From assembly GCF_008329715.1 (NCBI RefSeq), contig NZ_VTSR01000006.1, forward strand, positions 124,001 through 188,000: a DNA stretch of 64,000 nucleotides, read 5' to 3'. The notes below the pieces were generated by a model that saw nothing but the letters and a program-made list of their open reading frames with translations, did not search any database and was not told the origin of the DNA. This DNA comes from Gimesia chilikensis (lineage in GTDB: Bacteria > Planctomycetota > Planctomycetia > Planctomycetales > Planctomycetaceae). Both the position numbers and the translations under genes were made by a program. Position 1 is the first letter of the stretch. Each line of letters starts with the position of its first letter. Positions 1 to 9,045 of the stretch are shown here, one piece after another.

Positions 1-349
1 CGTTGTACTCCTGGTAGAGCTTGATCAGTTTGGGATTCTGTTCCACCGCCAGCATCTCCAGTTCACTCAGAGGCTGGGAGATCGCCGGGTGATTTACAAC
101 CACGTCAGAATGAGTACCGTCGGTCAATTCCTCCGGGGCAGATTTAACACCCCCGGTCTGGAGAATCTCCGCTTCCGTCACCGGTTCTTCAACGACAGTT
201 GCCTCGGCAACGGGAGTTGGCTTTAAATCCACAGAAGCTGTGGTCGAAGCGGTCTGCACGTTGGTTGACTGCGAGGCACAGCCAGTGATGAGTGCAGCTG
301 AGAGTGCCAGCCCCAGTCCGCGCGCTCTGCCAGAGGGATGTTCCTTCAT
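1..349 (-). CDS. TolC-family outer-membrane lipoprotein, N-terminal part (partial)
   Basis: The frame starts at an ATG at 349 and stays open to the window edge, giving the first 116 residues. A short signal peptide ends in a lipobox (LITGC, Cys24), so export and lipidation are likely. A low-complexity Thr/Val/Glu/Pro linker follows, and the visible part ends with LEMLAVEQNPKLIKLYQEYN. That resembles the first helix of planctomycete outer-membrane efflux (TolC/OEP) proteins, where 'A..NP.l' motifs open the coiled coil. The call rests only on this motif and the lipobox, because the diagnostic barrel and hairpin lie outside the window. Another kind of lipoprotein with a helical domain remains possible. 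Confidence 0.6.
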   Translation of the reverse strand, partial: MKEHPSGRARGLGLALSAALITGCASQSTNVQTASTTASVDLKPTPVAEATVVEEPVTEAEILQTGGVKSAPEELTDGTHSDVVVNHPAISQPLSELEMLAVEQNPKLIKLYQEYN

Positions 350-619
350 CCTGAAACCTTATAGCTGTCTCTGATCCAGGCTCCCTCCTGGAGCAATACA
401 CGATCAGAAGTATGACTTAAAAATGGCACGGTCCTGAATAATGATCGACTGGAGCCCCGCTCCGGCTGTGTGCATGCTGACGAATTTGACGGTTTGCAGG
501 GAGGACAGCGACCGGTGGTAGCGATTACAGGGATCGTCCCAGTCGGGAAAGCAGGTTTGCACAGCAGATTGAGGTGCGCAAAAAAAGCCCTAAGTCCATA
601 ACAGACAAGGGCTTTCAAG

Positions 620-693
620 TGGACGATACTGGATTCGAACCAGTGACCTCCACGATGTCAACGTGGCACTCTAACCAACTGAGCTAATCGTCC
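620..693 (-). tRNA. tRNA-Val (GAC anticodon)
   Basis: On the minus strand a 74-nt cloverleaf can be drawn: acceptor GGACGAT paired with ATCGTCC, D arm with AGCTCAGTTGGTTAGAG, anticodon stem CCACG/CGTGG with loop TTGACAT (anticodon GAC), and T arm with GGTTCGAATCC. The discriminator base is A and no CCA is encoded. All stems pair, so the call is firm. Confidence 0.96.
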
Positions 694-705
694 TGAGGTT
701 TCAAA

Positions 706-734
706 AGATTACGGATCAGGTTCGATATCGTCAA
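706..734 (-). promoter_or_regulatory. Putative sigma70 promoter of tRNA-Val
   Basis: On the minus strand TTGACG (729-734) is followed after exactly 17 nt by TAATCT (706-711), ending about 12 nt before the tRNA 5' end. The -35 is nearly consensus and the -10 is weak. Confidence 0.45.
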
Positions 735-848
735 GTTCCAGAACACTTTCTGTGAAAAAAACTGCTGATTGGAAGAGTCGGGCGACCTGTCTGACCGATC
801 ATATCAATTTCACAGGATTCTCACGTTTTGCCTGCAAAACTGCGAACA

Positions 849-878
849 TTGACGCGGGCTGTGCCTGTCGAATATAAA
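849..878 (+). promoter_or_regulatory. Putative sigma70 promoter of thrS
   Basis: TTGACG at 849-854 and TATAAA at 873-878 are separated by 18 nt. Transcription would start near 885 and leave a leader of about 85 nt before thrS. I see no T-box or obvious attenuator in the leader. Confidence 0.55.
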
Positions 879-968
879 GACCGTACCTCTTTCGAACTGC
901 CTGATCAGTGAGCCCTTTGTAACGGCGACTGTGGCGGTTCCGACTTTAGAAGAAGTTCAAAAAATCGA

Positions 969-3149
969 ATGATTCAGATCAAGTTACCCGATGGAAGCGT
1001 AAAGGAATTTCCCGAAAACAGTTCAGCACTTGATGTCGCCCAGTCAATTGGGGAGCGGCTGGCCAATGCAGTCGTCGCCGCGGAAGTCGACGGAACCATT
1101 TGTGATGCGTTTCGTCCTCTGAAGGACATCTCTGACTCCAATGAAATCTCACTCCGCCTGCTCACCGAGCGGGACGCCGAAGCACTCGGCGTGATGCGAC
1201 ACTCCTGTGCCCACATCATGGCACGGGCGGTCATGCGGCTCTGGCCCGATATCCAGCTGGCCTTCGGTCCGACTCTGCCACACGGCTTTTACTACGATTT
1301 TGGGCTGGAACACACCATCAGCGAAGATGACTTCCCCAAAATCGAAGAAGAGATGAAGAAGATCATCAAGGAAGAAGAGCCCTTCGAACGCTTCTCGCTC
1401 GACCGGGAAGAAGCCATCTCCTTCGTAAATGAGATGCACCAGTCATCCAAAGCCGAGCATATCGCTACCGGTCTGGCCGACCATCCGCAGCTCAGCTTCT
1501 ACCGCCAGGGCGAATTTGTCGACCTCTGTCGCGGTCCGCACATTCCCAATGCGGGGAAAGTCAAAGCCTTCAAGCTGCTCTCGATCGCGGGTTCCTACTG
1601 GAAAGGGGATGCCGGCAACAAACCGCTGCAGCGTCTGTACGGCACTGCCTGGTTCAGCAAGAAGGACATGAAAAAATACCTGGAACAGGTGGAAGAGGCC
1701 AAACGCCGCGACCACCGTGTGCTGGGGAAAAAGCTGGGGCTGTTCCAGATCAATCCCGAAGTCGGTCAGGGACTCTGCCTCTGGCTGCCCAAAGGGGCGA
1801 CCATCCGTGCGGTCCTCGAAGACTTCATCAAGGTGGAACTGACCCGCCTGGGTTATCAGCCCGTCTATTCGCCGCACATCGGTCGTGTGGAACTCTACGA
1901 AACCAGCGGGCACTTTCCTTATTACCGCGATTCCCAGTTCGCTCCGCTGTTCGGCCACGACGCCGGTCAGCTGGTCGATTTCTGGGTGCGTAAACTGGAA
2001 GAAGATGACCTCTCCGCTGAGCAGGAAGAGACCCTGTTCCAGTCCTCGCGGGTCATGAACTGCGACTTCGAATTCCCACCTGGTGCAAGCCGGGAAGAGA
2101 AACTCAAAATTCTCAAGGACTGGGAACACAAGCATGAGCGGTTCCTGCTCAAGCCGATGAACTGTCCGCACCATGCAAAGATGTATCAGGCAATGCCCCG
2201 CAGCTATCGCGATCTGCCCGTGCGACTGGCGGAATTCGGGACCGTGTATCGGCACGAACAGACCGGGGAACTCAACGGGATGCTTCGTGTACGGGGTCTG
2301 ACCCAGGACGACGCCCACATCTTCTGCACCCCCGAGCAGGTTGAAGACGAATTCCGGGCCACACTGGACCTGGTAAAATTCGTGCTGGCCTCGGTCGGTC
2401 TGGACAACTTCCGCGTGCAGCTCTCGCTACGTGACCCGAAGAGCGACAAGTACGTGGGTAGTGAAGAGAACTGGCAGCACGCCGAAGACAGTCTGCGGAA
2501 AGTGCTCGCCGATTCCGGTATGCCTTACACCGAATGTGAAGGAGAAGCCGCGTTCTATGGTCCCAAGGCCGACTTCATGGTCTCGGACTGCATCGGACGT
2601 GAATGGCAGCTGGGAACCGTGCAGCTGGACTACAACCTGCCTGAGCGGTTTCAGCTGGAATACACAGGATCGGATAACCATCCGCATCGTCCCGTGATGA
2701 TTCACCGGGCCCCGTTCGGTTCGATGGAACGTTTCACCGGGATGCTGATCGAGCATTTCGCCGGTGCCTTCCCGCTCTGGCTGGCTCCGGAACAGATTCG
2801 TGTCCTGCCCGTCAGCGACAAGACACTGGACTACGCCAACGAAGTCGCTGCTCAACTGCGACAGAACGGCTTCCGAATTTCGGTCGATACTCGCAGTTCC
2901 AAGGTCAACGCGAAGATCCGCGATGCCCAGCTGGAACTGATTCCTTACATGTTCATCGTTGGTCCCAAAGAGGCCGAACAGACTGCTGTCGCTGTCCGCG
3001 ACCGCATCGACGGTGACCTGGGTCCCATGCCTTTAGCCGACGCGATTGCCAAGCTGAAGGAGGAGGTCGAAGAACGCCGCGTCCGTCAGGTAGCGGAAAA
3101 TACGTTCGAAGCCCTGGAAGGTCAAACCGAACAGGCCAACGAGTATTAA
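969..3149 (+). CDS. thrS: Threonine--tRNA ligase
   Basis: Charges tRNA-Thr in the cytoplasm. The order is a TGS domain (about residues 1-65), the editing domain with its metal/editing residues HSCAH (near 78) and CRGPH (near 187), the class II catalytic core, and the HGTP anticodon-binding domain after about residue 620. Zinc ligands sit in MNCPHH (near 399), DDAHIF and [13 protein letters not shown] (motif 3). At 726 aa it is longer than the usual 640 or so, because about 60 extra residues (roughly 328-390, starting [11 protein letters not shown]) lie between the motif 1 region and MNCPHH. The ATG at 969 fits the TGS start. The gene stands alone behind its own promoter. Identity is certain; the role of the insertion is unknown. 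Confidence 0.97.
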   Translation: MIQIKLPDGSVKEFPENSSALDVAQSIGERLANAVVAAEVDGTICDAFRPLKDISDSNEISLRLLTERDAEALGVMRHSCAHIMARAVMRLWPDIQLAFGPTLPHGFYYDFGLEHTISEDDFPKIEEEMKKIIKEEEPFERFSLDREEAISFVNEMHQSSKAEHIATGLADHPQLSFYRQGEFVDLCRGPHIPNAGKVKAFKLLSIAGSYWKGDAGNKPLQRLYGTAWFSKKDMKKYLEQVEEAKRRDHRVLGKKLGLFQINPEVGQGLCLWLPKGATIRAVLEDFIKVELTRLGYQPVYSPHIGRVELYETSGHFPYYRDSQFAPLFGHDAGQLVDFWVRKLEEDDLSAEQEETLFQSSRVMNCDFEFPPGASREEKLKILKDWEHKHERFLLKPMNCPHHAKMYQAMPRSYRDLPVRLAEFGTVYRHEQTGELNGMLRVRGLTQDDAHIFCTPEQVEDEFRATLDLVKFVLASVGLDNFRVQLSLRDPKSDKYVGSEENWQHAEDSLRKVLADSGMPYTECEGEAAFYGPKADFMVSDCIGREWQLGTVQLDYNLPERFQLEYTGSDNHPHRPVMIHRAPFGSMERFTGMLIEHFAGAFPLWLAPEQIRVLPVSDKTLDYANEVAAQLRQNGFRISVDTRSSKVNAKIRDAQLELIPYMFIVGPKEAEQTAVAVRDRIDGDLGPMPLADAIAKLKEEVEERRVRQVAENTFEALEGQTEQANEY

Positions 3150-3177
3150 GCCCGGTATCGGTATTATTCTGATTGAT

Positions 3178-3212
3178 GTAGCACGGGCGGACCTATGTGT
3201 CCGCCCGTGCTA
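3178..3212. repeat. Palindromic repeat copy 1 (long hairpin after thrS)
   Basis: A perfect 14-bp stem (3179-3192 with 3199-3212) closes a 6-nt loop CTATGT. The hairpin lies 30 nt after the thrS stop. It may act as a transcription end point, although no T-run follows. Its core CTATGTGNCCGCCCG recurs at 3426-3454, so it is better read as one copy of a dispersed element. Confidence 0.7.
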
Positions 3213-3319
3213 TTTACACTCTTTGTTCTGAGATGTAGAAGCCATTTCTCAGAAGCATCCCGGGGTGTGAAGTCAAGCCTGCATTACCTGTATTTATCCA
3301 CGAGTATTAGTTAGAAATC

Positions 3320-3346
3320 GTAGGGGCTGCCCTGTGTGGCTGCCCG
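3320..3346 (+). repeat. Palindromic repeat copy 2 (degenerate)
   Basis: The stretch begins GTAGGGGCTGCCCTGTGTGG and matches copy 3 read on the minus strand (GTAGGGGCGGGTCTATGTGC) at most positions, with the same TGTG centre and GCCCG end. It is in the same orientation as copy 1. Nothing else recognisable lies in the 460-nt gap 3150-3608. Confidence 0.55.
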
Positions 3347-3425
3347 TTTTCTGAAACGTGGTCTGGAGGAAATTCGTGCGATTGCTCTGTTTCCCTTCAC
3401 CCCATATCAAATTTGAAACCAACCA

Positions 3426-3454
3426 GGCGGGCGGGCACATAGACCCGCCCCTAC
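3426..3454 (-). repeat. Palindromic repeat copy 3 (inverted)
   Basis: Read on the minus strand it starts GTAGGGGCGGGTCTATGTGC and ends in CCGCCCGCC, forming a GC-rich imperfect hairpin. It is oriented opposite to copies 1 and 2. The hallmark is a GC-rich arm, a TATGTG loop and a complementary arm. Confidence 0.6.
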
Positions 3455-3608
3455 TTTTGATTACGCAGACTCTTTGATATTTCACCCTAAATCCGTTATA
3501 AAATGCGCTATGCGGATTTGTGACTTTATTTAAGAAATCACCCCCGCCCTTCCCGGTTCTGAGATTGCTTCAGAACGTTTTCTTTCCTGATTTTGTGAGT
3601 ACATCACC

Positions 3609-4976
3609 ATGAGCCAGGCCGTGGGACAGCAGATTGAAGCTGACTTTTTTGCGAAATTTCCAACCTCTGCGCAAGATTACAAGAAAGCATGTGAACTCTT
3701 CCCCAGCGGAGTCACCCACGATGGACGGTATATGAAACCGTTCCCGATCTATGTGGACCGCGCTCAGGGTGCCCACAAATACGATGTCGACGGGAACGAC
3801 ATCATCGATTACTGGAGCGGCCACGGTGCATTGATCCTGGGGCACAGTCACCCGGCGATGGTTGAAGCGGTTCAGGCACAGGTCGCGAAAGGAACTCATT
3901 TCGGGGCCTGTCACGAACTCGAACTCGAATGGGGCGAGCTGGTCCGCCAACTGGTCCCTTCCTGTGAAATGCTCCGCTTTACCAGCAGTGGTACTGAAGC
4001 GACCATGATGGCCCTCCGCGTCTCACGGATCGCTACCGGTAAGACCAAAGTCATCAAGTTCGCCGGCCACTTCCACGGCTGGCATGATCTGCTCACCCAG
4101 GCTTCTGAGCCTCCCCACGATGACAAAAGCTACGCCATGCCCGGCGTTACGAATGGGGTCTCCGACGAACTGGTCATCATTCGTCCCAATGATCTGGAAC
4201 TGGTTGAACGCACGATCGATGCACATGACCCGGCCTGTATTATTGTGGAAGCGACCGGCAGCCGCTGGGGTGTGGTTCCCCTGGAAGACGGCTTCCTGCA
4301 GGGACTTCGCCAGCTGACCGCAGATAAAGGCGTGCTGCTGATCATGGATGAAGTCATCAGTGGTTTCCGTGTGGCCCCCGGGGGTATGCAGGAAGTCTGT
4401 GGCATTGTACCGGACCTGACTTCACTCGCGAAAATCGTTGCCGGTGGTCTGCCGGGAGGTTGTCTGGCAGGACGGGCCGACCTGATGCAGGCGATTGCCT
4501 TCGACAACCCCTTCGGCCAGAAAATGAAACACCCCGGCACCTATAATGCCAACCCGCTCTCCGCCGCCGCCGGGATCGCCGTACTGAAAGAAGTTGCCAC
4601 TGGTGAACCCTGTCGCCAGGCGAACGAAAGTGCAGCGAAGCTCCGCAGGGGCATGAATGAAGTCCTCACCCGCAAGAATGTGAACTGGGCCGTCTACGGC
4701 CAGTTCTCGATCATCAAAGTCTTCCCCGGCTACGATGGCCCGCGGCCGGAAGACGATTCGTTCGTTCCGTATGACAATGACTTTGATAAGCTGGACCGCA
4801 AACATGATGCTCGACTGGGGCACGCGTTCCGTTGTGCTCTGCTGCTCAACGGTGTGGACTGGTTCGGCTGGGGAGCGATGACAACCGCTTCGCATACTGA
4901 CGAAGACATCGATTTCACAGTCAATGCATTTGAACGTGCGATTGACGCATTGCGGAATGACGGTTTGATCGACTGA
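3609..4976 (+). CDS. Class III PLP-dependent aminotransferase, glutamate-1-semialdehyde aminomutase-like
   Basis: A cytosolic PLP enzyme of the ornithine/GSA aminotransferase fold. Visible marks are the phosphate-binding SSGTEATMMALR, HFHGWHD, the cofactor Asp in MDEVISGFR, and the Schiff-base lysine in SLAKIVAGGLPGG (Lys275). The motifs are closest to glutamate-1-semialdehyde 2,1-aminomutase (HemL). The sequence departs from typical HemL in several places, such as SHGALILGHSHP-like wording near residue 75, and there is no tetrapyrrole gene nearby, so the substrate is uncertain. Length is 455 aa against about 430 for HemL. It is followed 34 nt later by the mug-like gene and may share its transcript. 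Confidence 0.85.
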   Translation: MSQAVGQQIEADFFAKFPTSAQDYKKACELFPSGVTHDGRYMKPFPIYVDRAQGAHKYDVDGNDIIDYWSGHGALILGHSHPAMVEAVQAQVAKGTHFGACHELELEWGELVRQLVPSCEMLRFTSSGTEATMMALRVSRIATGKTKVIKFAGHFHGWHDLLTQASEPPHDDKSYAMPGVTNGVSDELVIIRPNDLELVERTIDAHDPACIIVEATGSRWGVVPLEDGFLQGLRQLTADKGVLLIMDEVISGFRVAPGGMQEVCGIVPDLTSLAKIVAGGLPGGCLAGRADLMQAIAFDNPFGQKMKHPGTYNANPLSAAAGIAVLKEVATGEPCRQANESAAKLRRGMNEVLTRKNVNWAVYGQFSIIKVFPGYDGPRPEDDSFVPYDNDFDKLDRKHDARLGHAFRCALLLNGVDWFGWGAMTTASHTDEDIDFTVNAFERAIDALRNDGLID

Positions 4977-5010
4977 GGTCCGACCCGACGCAACAGGGAG
5001 TCTATTCAGC

Positions 5011-5556
5011 ATGGAAGAAATCTGGAAGCCGACAGCCGAGGAGGTCGAACAGGCCATCCATAAGCTGCTTCCCGATCTGATTGAAGAGGGGCTGAAAGCC
5101 CTGTTTGTCGGGACTAATCCAGGTCTGTATTCGGCTGCGGTCGGGCATCACTTTGCCCGGCCCGGCAACCGCTTCTGGCCTGCAATGCATCGGGGGAAAA
5201 TCACCGAGCGGCTCTACTCCCCGTTCGAAGACTATAAACTGCTCGAGCGGGGTGGCGGGCTGACCAACATTGTCAGCAGAGCCTCCAAACGGGCCGACGA
5301 ACTCTCGAAAGAAGAGCTCTACGAGGGAGCCCGCATTCTCACGGAAAAGGTCATCAAGTACCGACCGCAGAAGGTCGTCTTTCTGGGGATCACCTCCTAC
5401 CGTAAAGCGTTTCAGCAGAAAGACGCGCAGCTCGGACTGCAGAAACGTCAGATCGGGAAAGCCGACGTCTGGGTGCTGCCGAACCCCAGCGGGTTGAACG
5501 CCCACTACCAGCTCCCGGAACTGGGCAAGATCTTCGCGCGGATGTGGCGGAAATAG
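5011..5556 (+). CDS. mug: G/U mismatch-specific uracil-DNA glycosylase (Mug/TDG family)
   Basis: Removes uracil or thymine-derived lesions opposite G during base excision repair. Motif A is GTNPGLYSA with the catalytic-water Asn at 36 (family form GINPG..SA). The intercalating motif near the C-terminus is NPSGLNAHY. The length of 181 aa fits bacterial Mug (about 168). A GGGAG ribosome site precedes the ATG. It lies downstream of the aminotransferase on the same strand with a short gap. The family call is strong, but the preferred lesion cannot be told from the sequence. Confidence 0.88.
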   Translation: MEEIWKPTAEEVEQAIHKLLPDLIEEGLKALFVGTNPGLYSAAVGHHFARPGNRFWPAMHRGKITERLYSPFEDYKLLERGGGLTNIVSRASKRADELSKEELYEGARILTEKVIKYRPQKVVFLGITSYRKAFQQKDAQLGLQKRQIGKADVWVLPNPSGLNAHYQLPELGKIFARMWRK

Positions 5557-5751
5557 TCCACCCATTTTACCTGTTTTACGTTATCGAAAACCTTTTCGAT
5601 ACCAAGTCGTTCTCCTCTCGGGATTTGGCTGAATCCAGCCGATTTATATCGACGATGAATAACATTAAACCGGTCAGGGAAACTGCGCAGGCATCTTCCG
5701 TCTGCCTCCCGCTCCGGTCCGGAACGGTTCCGTATCCCACAGGTCTGTCGC

Positions 5752-6267
5752 ATGCATCGTCAATCGAAATTTCGCTGGCATCGAATCGTACTGCTGCTAC
5801 TCACAGCGGCTGTACTGAGTCAGCAGGGTTGCGTGCATCGCAAACGGTATAGCCTGTCCAGCTTCTGGATCGACTACAACACATTACGGGCTCCGGCGAT
5901 CTTCTTTCAGAAACGGGAGCACTTTCCTTACAAGGCGTCCCAGGTCTCTCTGTTTCACTGGCAGTATGGCGTGACGCCAGGCCGGAACGTGAAATACGTA
6001 CGCCCGGATCTCGTACGGGAAAATATGCCAGTTTCCGACACCTATGGCGGTATTACTCAAGCCGGCATGCTCGTGGAACAGCAACCTGTCATCGAATCCG
6101 CGCCGTCGGTGAGTGCCAATGGTCCCATGTCGATTCCTCCTGCCCCACAGCCGGCTCCGAAATCGAAGCTTCCTGCACCGCCTCAGCTGAAGCTGCAGCC
6201 CAAGCCTGTCCGTAAGCCGGCGACTACACCCCCGCCGCCTCCCGCACCGGCAGCAGAGAAATCCTGA
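5752..6267 (+). CDS. Proline-rich exported protein, probable lipoprotein
   Basis: 171 aa of unknown function. A basic start (MHRQSKFRWHR) and a hydrophobic run (IVLLLLTAAVLS) lead to QQGC. This is a poor lipobox, so cleavage by signal peptidase II is only likely. The middle (residues 30-100) is aromatic-rich without a domain I know. The last 50 residues are a Pro/Ala/Lys-rich tail (PAPQPAPKSK, PPPPPAPAAE) that may span the periplasm or cell wall. Its stop codon abuts the stop of the convergent gene at 6268 with no gap. No similar neighbour suggests a role. Confidence 0.65.
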   Translation: MHRQSKFRWHRIVLLLLTAAVLSQQGCVHRKRYSLSSFWIDYNTLRAPAIFFQKREHFPYKASQVSLFHWQYGVTPGRNVKYVRPDLVRENMPVSDTYGGITQAGMLVEQQPVIESAPSVSANGPMSIPPAPQPAPKSKLPAPPQLKLQPKPVRKPATTPPPPPAPAAEKS

Positions 6268-7383
6268 TTACGGCTTCGGTGACTGCACGCGAGGCTCAAA
6301 CGCGGTAATCCAGACGAAGGGCTGCCCGCGTTCATCAATGACCAGTTTACGTACCAGCCCGGTTCCGCCGATGGCATCGCGGATCAGAATACCCCAGGTC
6401 GTCCGCTTCTTGGAAACGTTGACTTTGATTTCATCAACGTCGATCTGTTTCTGCTGAACCTCATAATCGTCGAGTAGCATGGGAATCTCTGAGGCCTTGG
6501 ACGTGGCTACCAGAACATCACGCAGGGGGACATTGCTGAGTTCGACTGGAATCAATTCAAAATAGCGGGGCGCGGTTTTCTGGCGGGACAGTTTCAGTTC
6601 CCAGCCAATCGGCCAGGGAGACTCTGTGGCCTCCCAGGGAGTGATCAGCAGTTCCAGCGAGCCCGAAGGGGTGCGTGAGGGATGAAAGGCCAGGCCATAC
6701 TGCTTGAGGGCAATCGCCAGTGCCGTCCCTTTGGACAGTTTGCTGAGATCAGCAGAGATAGTGTCACCCGCGGGAATCTGCGAAAAACGTTTCTGTGCTT
6801 CCAGGTCAAAGCGGACTGGCAGCGAACCCGGGAACTCCAGCTTGCGAACCGCCTGATCCAGGGTCAGCCCCTGGAGGTTTACTGGTGTTGCTTCAGAGAG
6901 GGCAGCAAAGACTTTTTTGAACTGTGCATTCGAAAGCCCCCAGAGGGGTTTACTGTCAGGCGATCCCTGGGCACCGTAGACTCTCAGCTCATTAATCCAT
7001 TCTTTGACCCGGGCGACCTCGTTACGGGCAAATTTGCGTCCAGGAAACTGAATCACGCCGTTACGATCCAGAGTACCGGTGACTCTCACCTCCCGTAGAG
7101 TCCCCCTGACATTTTCCTCGACAGCAGGTTTATCATCCAGAACGGCACGTCGGGTGCGAATCGAAATCCCCAGATCCCGAAACGTCTGCCCCCATTGCTG
7201 GGCATACAGGGCCGAACCGTCGGCTTCCATTAACAGAGTCACAGTCACGTCCGTCTTCAACGGCGCGCCCTGCGGTTTCTCCTGTTTGGGAAACGTCACC
7301 TGGGCGGACACAGTCGAGACTCCGATGAGAAGGATAGAAAACAGAACTGAAAGACAGGCAGATTTCTTAAATTGATATTTCAT
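6268..7383 (-). CDS. Secreted hypothetical protein with signal peptide
   Basis: 371 aa from the ATG at 7383. A longer frame reaches 7689, but it would overlap the gene starting at 7610, and a clean signal peptide (MKYQFKKSACLSVLFSILLI, cleavage near VSTVSAQ) begins at 7383. The mature part has alternating beta-like segments, for example DVTVTLLMEADGSALYAQQW and RDVLVATSKASEIPMLLDD. The latter resembles secretin-associated or STN-like repeats ('vp l.dvL..l....gi...'), but I cannot assign it with confidence. It is convergent with the lipoprotein at 5752-6267. Probably periplasmic. Confidence 0.7.
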   Translation of the reverse strand: MKYQFKKSACLSVLFSILLIGVSTVSAQVTFPKQEKPQGAPLKTDVTVTLLMEADGSALYAQQWGQTFRDLGISIRTRRAVLDDKPAVEENVRGTLREVRVTGTLDRNGVIQFPGRKFARNEVARVKEWINELRVYGAQGSPDSKPLWGLSNAQFKKVFAALSEATPVNLQGLTLDQAVRKLEFPGSLPVRFDLEAQKRFSQIPAGDTISADLSKLSKGTALAIALKQYGLAFHPSRTPSGSLELLITPWEATESPWPIGWELKLSRQKTAPRYFELIPVELSNVPLRDVLVATSKASEIPMLLDDYEVQQKQIDVDEIKVNVSKKRTTWGILIRDAIGGTGLVRKLVIDERGQPFVWITAFEPRVQSPKP

Positions 7384-7609
7384 ATCTTTTGAGCTGCAAT
7401 CGAAAGAAACAGGTTCAAAGAACTCATTGTCGGATAAGCCGACAGGTCCACACGGGGCTGCACGAGTATGTGATATCCCAATCTCTGGAGTATAGCAGAT
7501 CATGTGCTGCCTGATGAGACCAAAACAGCCAGTGGCTACAATTCCCCTGTGGTTCTGATATCCTTGAACTATCCAGACATACCTGACAATTCGAAGTAGA
7601 GAGACAATC

Positions 7610-8155
7610 ATGGAATTCGTCACCCGAGCAGATTTTATTGATCGGCTGGAGCGAAACCTGATCTCATATGGGATCAGGCAGGATGTCATTCTGTTTTATC
7701 CCGTTGCCAGATTGACCGACGCCCTTCCCCTACCCCCGGATACAACAGGCACCCCCATCGCCTACCCGCACCCGAATCTCAACTGGTATTGTGTCTGTGA
7801 TCATCAGGGATTTGTGTTGACTGTGAGTTCCGGGACACAGGACTCGGATAATGTCTTTATTGAGACCGACTTTACTGAGCCGGAAAGTAATTCTGCAGAC
7901 TGGAAAGTCATCTCAGCAATAGCCCCCCTGGTTAGGTTTCTGGATGCCCGCTTTGGTTTAATCGAAAGCCGATGTGCTTACCGGAAAACCGGCCAATACT
8001 ATGCCATGACAACCGACAGTCAACATGGAACTTATTACATCTACGAAGCCGAAACAGAAGCCGAAGCCCATCAGGCCTGCGAAGCCTTGAGACAGGCACA
8101 GCCCAACACGGAGTATTTTGTTCTATCGAAGGATGAATTCAACAAATTAAAGTAG
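7610..8155 (+). CDS. Hypothetical protein
   Basis: 181 aa, soluble, with no signal peptide and no membrane segment. It is aromatic and acidic with no motif I recognise. The C-terminal part has a repeated Glu/Ala run (YEAETEAEAHQACEALRQAQ) likely to form a helix. The ATG at 7610 follows AGAGAGACA, a plausible ribosome site. It is divergent from the secreted protein at 6268-7383, and they share the 226-nt gap 7384-7609, which must hold both promoters. Confidence 0.65.
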   Translation: MEFVTRADFIDRLERNLISYGIRQDVILFYPVARLTDALPLPPDTTGTPIAYPHPNLNWYCVCDHQGFVLTVSSGTQDSDNVFIETDFTEPESNSADWKVISAIAPLVRFLDARFGLIESRCAYRKTGQYYAMTTDSQHGTYYIYEAETEAEAHQACEALRQAQPNTEYFVLSKDEFNKLK

Positions 8156-8207
8156 AACTCATTTCGTGCTGTTTGTGTCTTTCGTGGTTCAAACTCATCC
8201 CTGCCAT

Positions 8208-8243
8208 AAAAAAATCCCCCGGACCATTATTGATCCGGGGGAT
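8208..8243 (-). terminator. Rho-independent terminator of the gene at 8356-9045
   Basis: Read on the minus strand, a 12-bp GC-rich stem (ATCCCCCGGATC with GGTCCGGGGGAT, one wobble) is followed by a run of T at 8208-8213. It lies about 110 nt past the stop at 8356. A second strong hairpin without a T-run (8306-8328, GGGTTGGCTTA arm) sits between. Confidence 0.85.
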
Positions 8244-8355
8244 GGGAGGTCGTGTCAGTCAGGCTGTACCAGTGGTTCAGCGTTTCTGACAGAGACAGGC
8301 AGTCAGGGTTGGCTTACTAAGCCAGCCCTCGTGCCTTAAGTCTAAAGGACCAGGA

Positions 8356-9045
8356 CTAGGCGTCGATCAGACTTTCAACTTTCTTTAATTCTTCCTGTGC
8401 TTCCTTGAGACGCTTTTCAGCTGCAGTAACATCTTCCTGCTGTGCCTTCAGCGATTCCTGAGCGCCATTCAGATCATCCTGGGCGTCGGCCTTTTCTTTA
8501 TCGCTGGCCGATTCCAGTTTCTGCTTCGCTTCAGCAACCTGCTTTTCCGCTTCCACAACATCTTTCTTTTCCTGGCTGATGGTTTTCTGAATCGCAGCGA
8601 TGCGTTCGTTGGCGTTTTTCAGAGCATCCACTTTGGTCTGTGCAAGATTCTTACGTGCTTCGGCAACACGTTCGTCGGCATCTTTTTTTGCTTCCTGAAC
8701 GTCCTGCTTAGCAGCCATCTGTGCCGCTGCCAGCGCTTTATCCAGCTCGCGTTTGGCCTTTTCTACATCATGACGTTCTTCACTGATCTCTTCTGGTTCT
8801 TCCCCTTCGCGCTGGGCTTCTTCCAGCTCTTTCATTTCTTCCTGGATCTGTTCGGTGCCGACACGGCGGGTTTCATGAACGCGTTCTTCCGCATCCTGTT
8901 TGGCTTCTGCAACCTGCTGCTGCCCTTCCTGTTTCGCCTTATCGATTTCCTTACGGGCTTCTTCGATCGATTCGGAATTGGCCTGGCATCCGACGAGAAC
9001 CAGAGCGGCCAGTGCTGTTGCAGAGCTGAGTTTCATTAAAGACAT
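8356..9045 (-). CDS. Coiled-coil lipoprotein, Ala/Glu/Lys/Gln-rich
   Basis: 229 aa from the ATG at 9045, which has AGGAGA at proper spacing; an earlier in-frame start at 9087 lacks this. The signal peptide ends in the lipobox LVGC (Cys20). The rest is almost pure heptad sequence built from degenerate units such as EAKQDAEERVHE, EAKKDADERVAEARK and EAKQKLESASDK, so the mature protein should be a long helical rod anchored to a membrane. Such proteins often act as spacers or structural tethers, but this is inference from shape only. It is monocistronic, with a terminator at 8208-8243. Confidence 0.75.
   Translation of the reverse strand: MSLMKLSSATALAALVLVGCQANSESIEEARKEIDKAKQEGQQQVAEAKQDAEERVHETRRVGTEQIQEEMKELEEAQREGEEPEEISEERHDVEKAKRELDKALAAAQMAAKQDVQEAKKDADERVAEARKNLAQTKVDALKNANERIAAIQKTISQEKKDVVEAEKQVAEAKQKLESASDKEKADAQDDLNGAQESLKAQQEDVTAAEKRLKEAQEELKKVESLIDA

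Noticed and set aside
1443-2318. Long minus-strand open frame opposite thrS (about 290 codons)
   Set aside because: It lies entirely inside thrS in the other strand, and its wording has no family resemblance or ribosome site.
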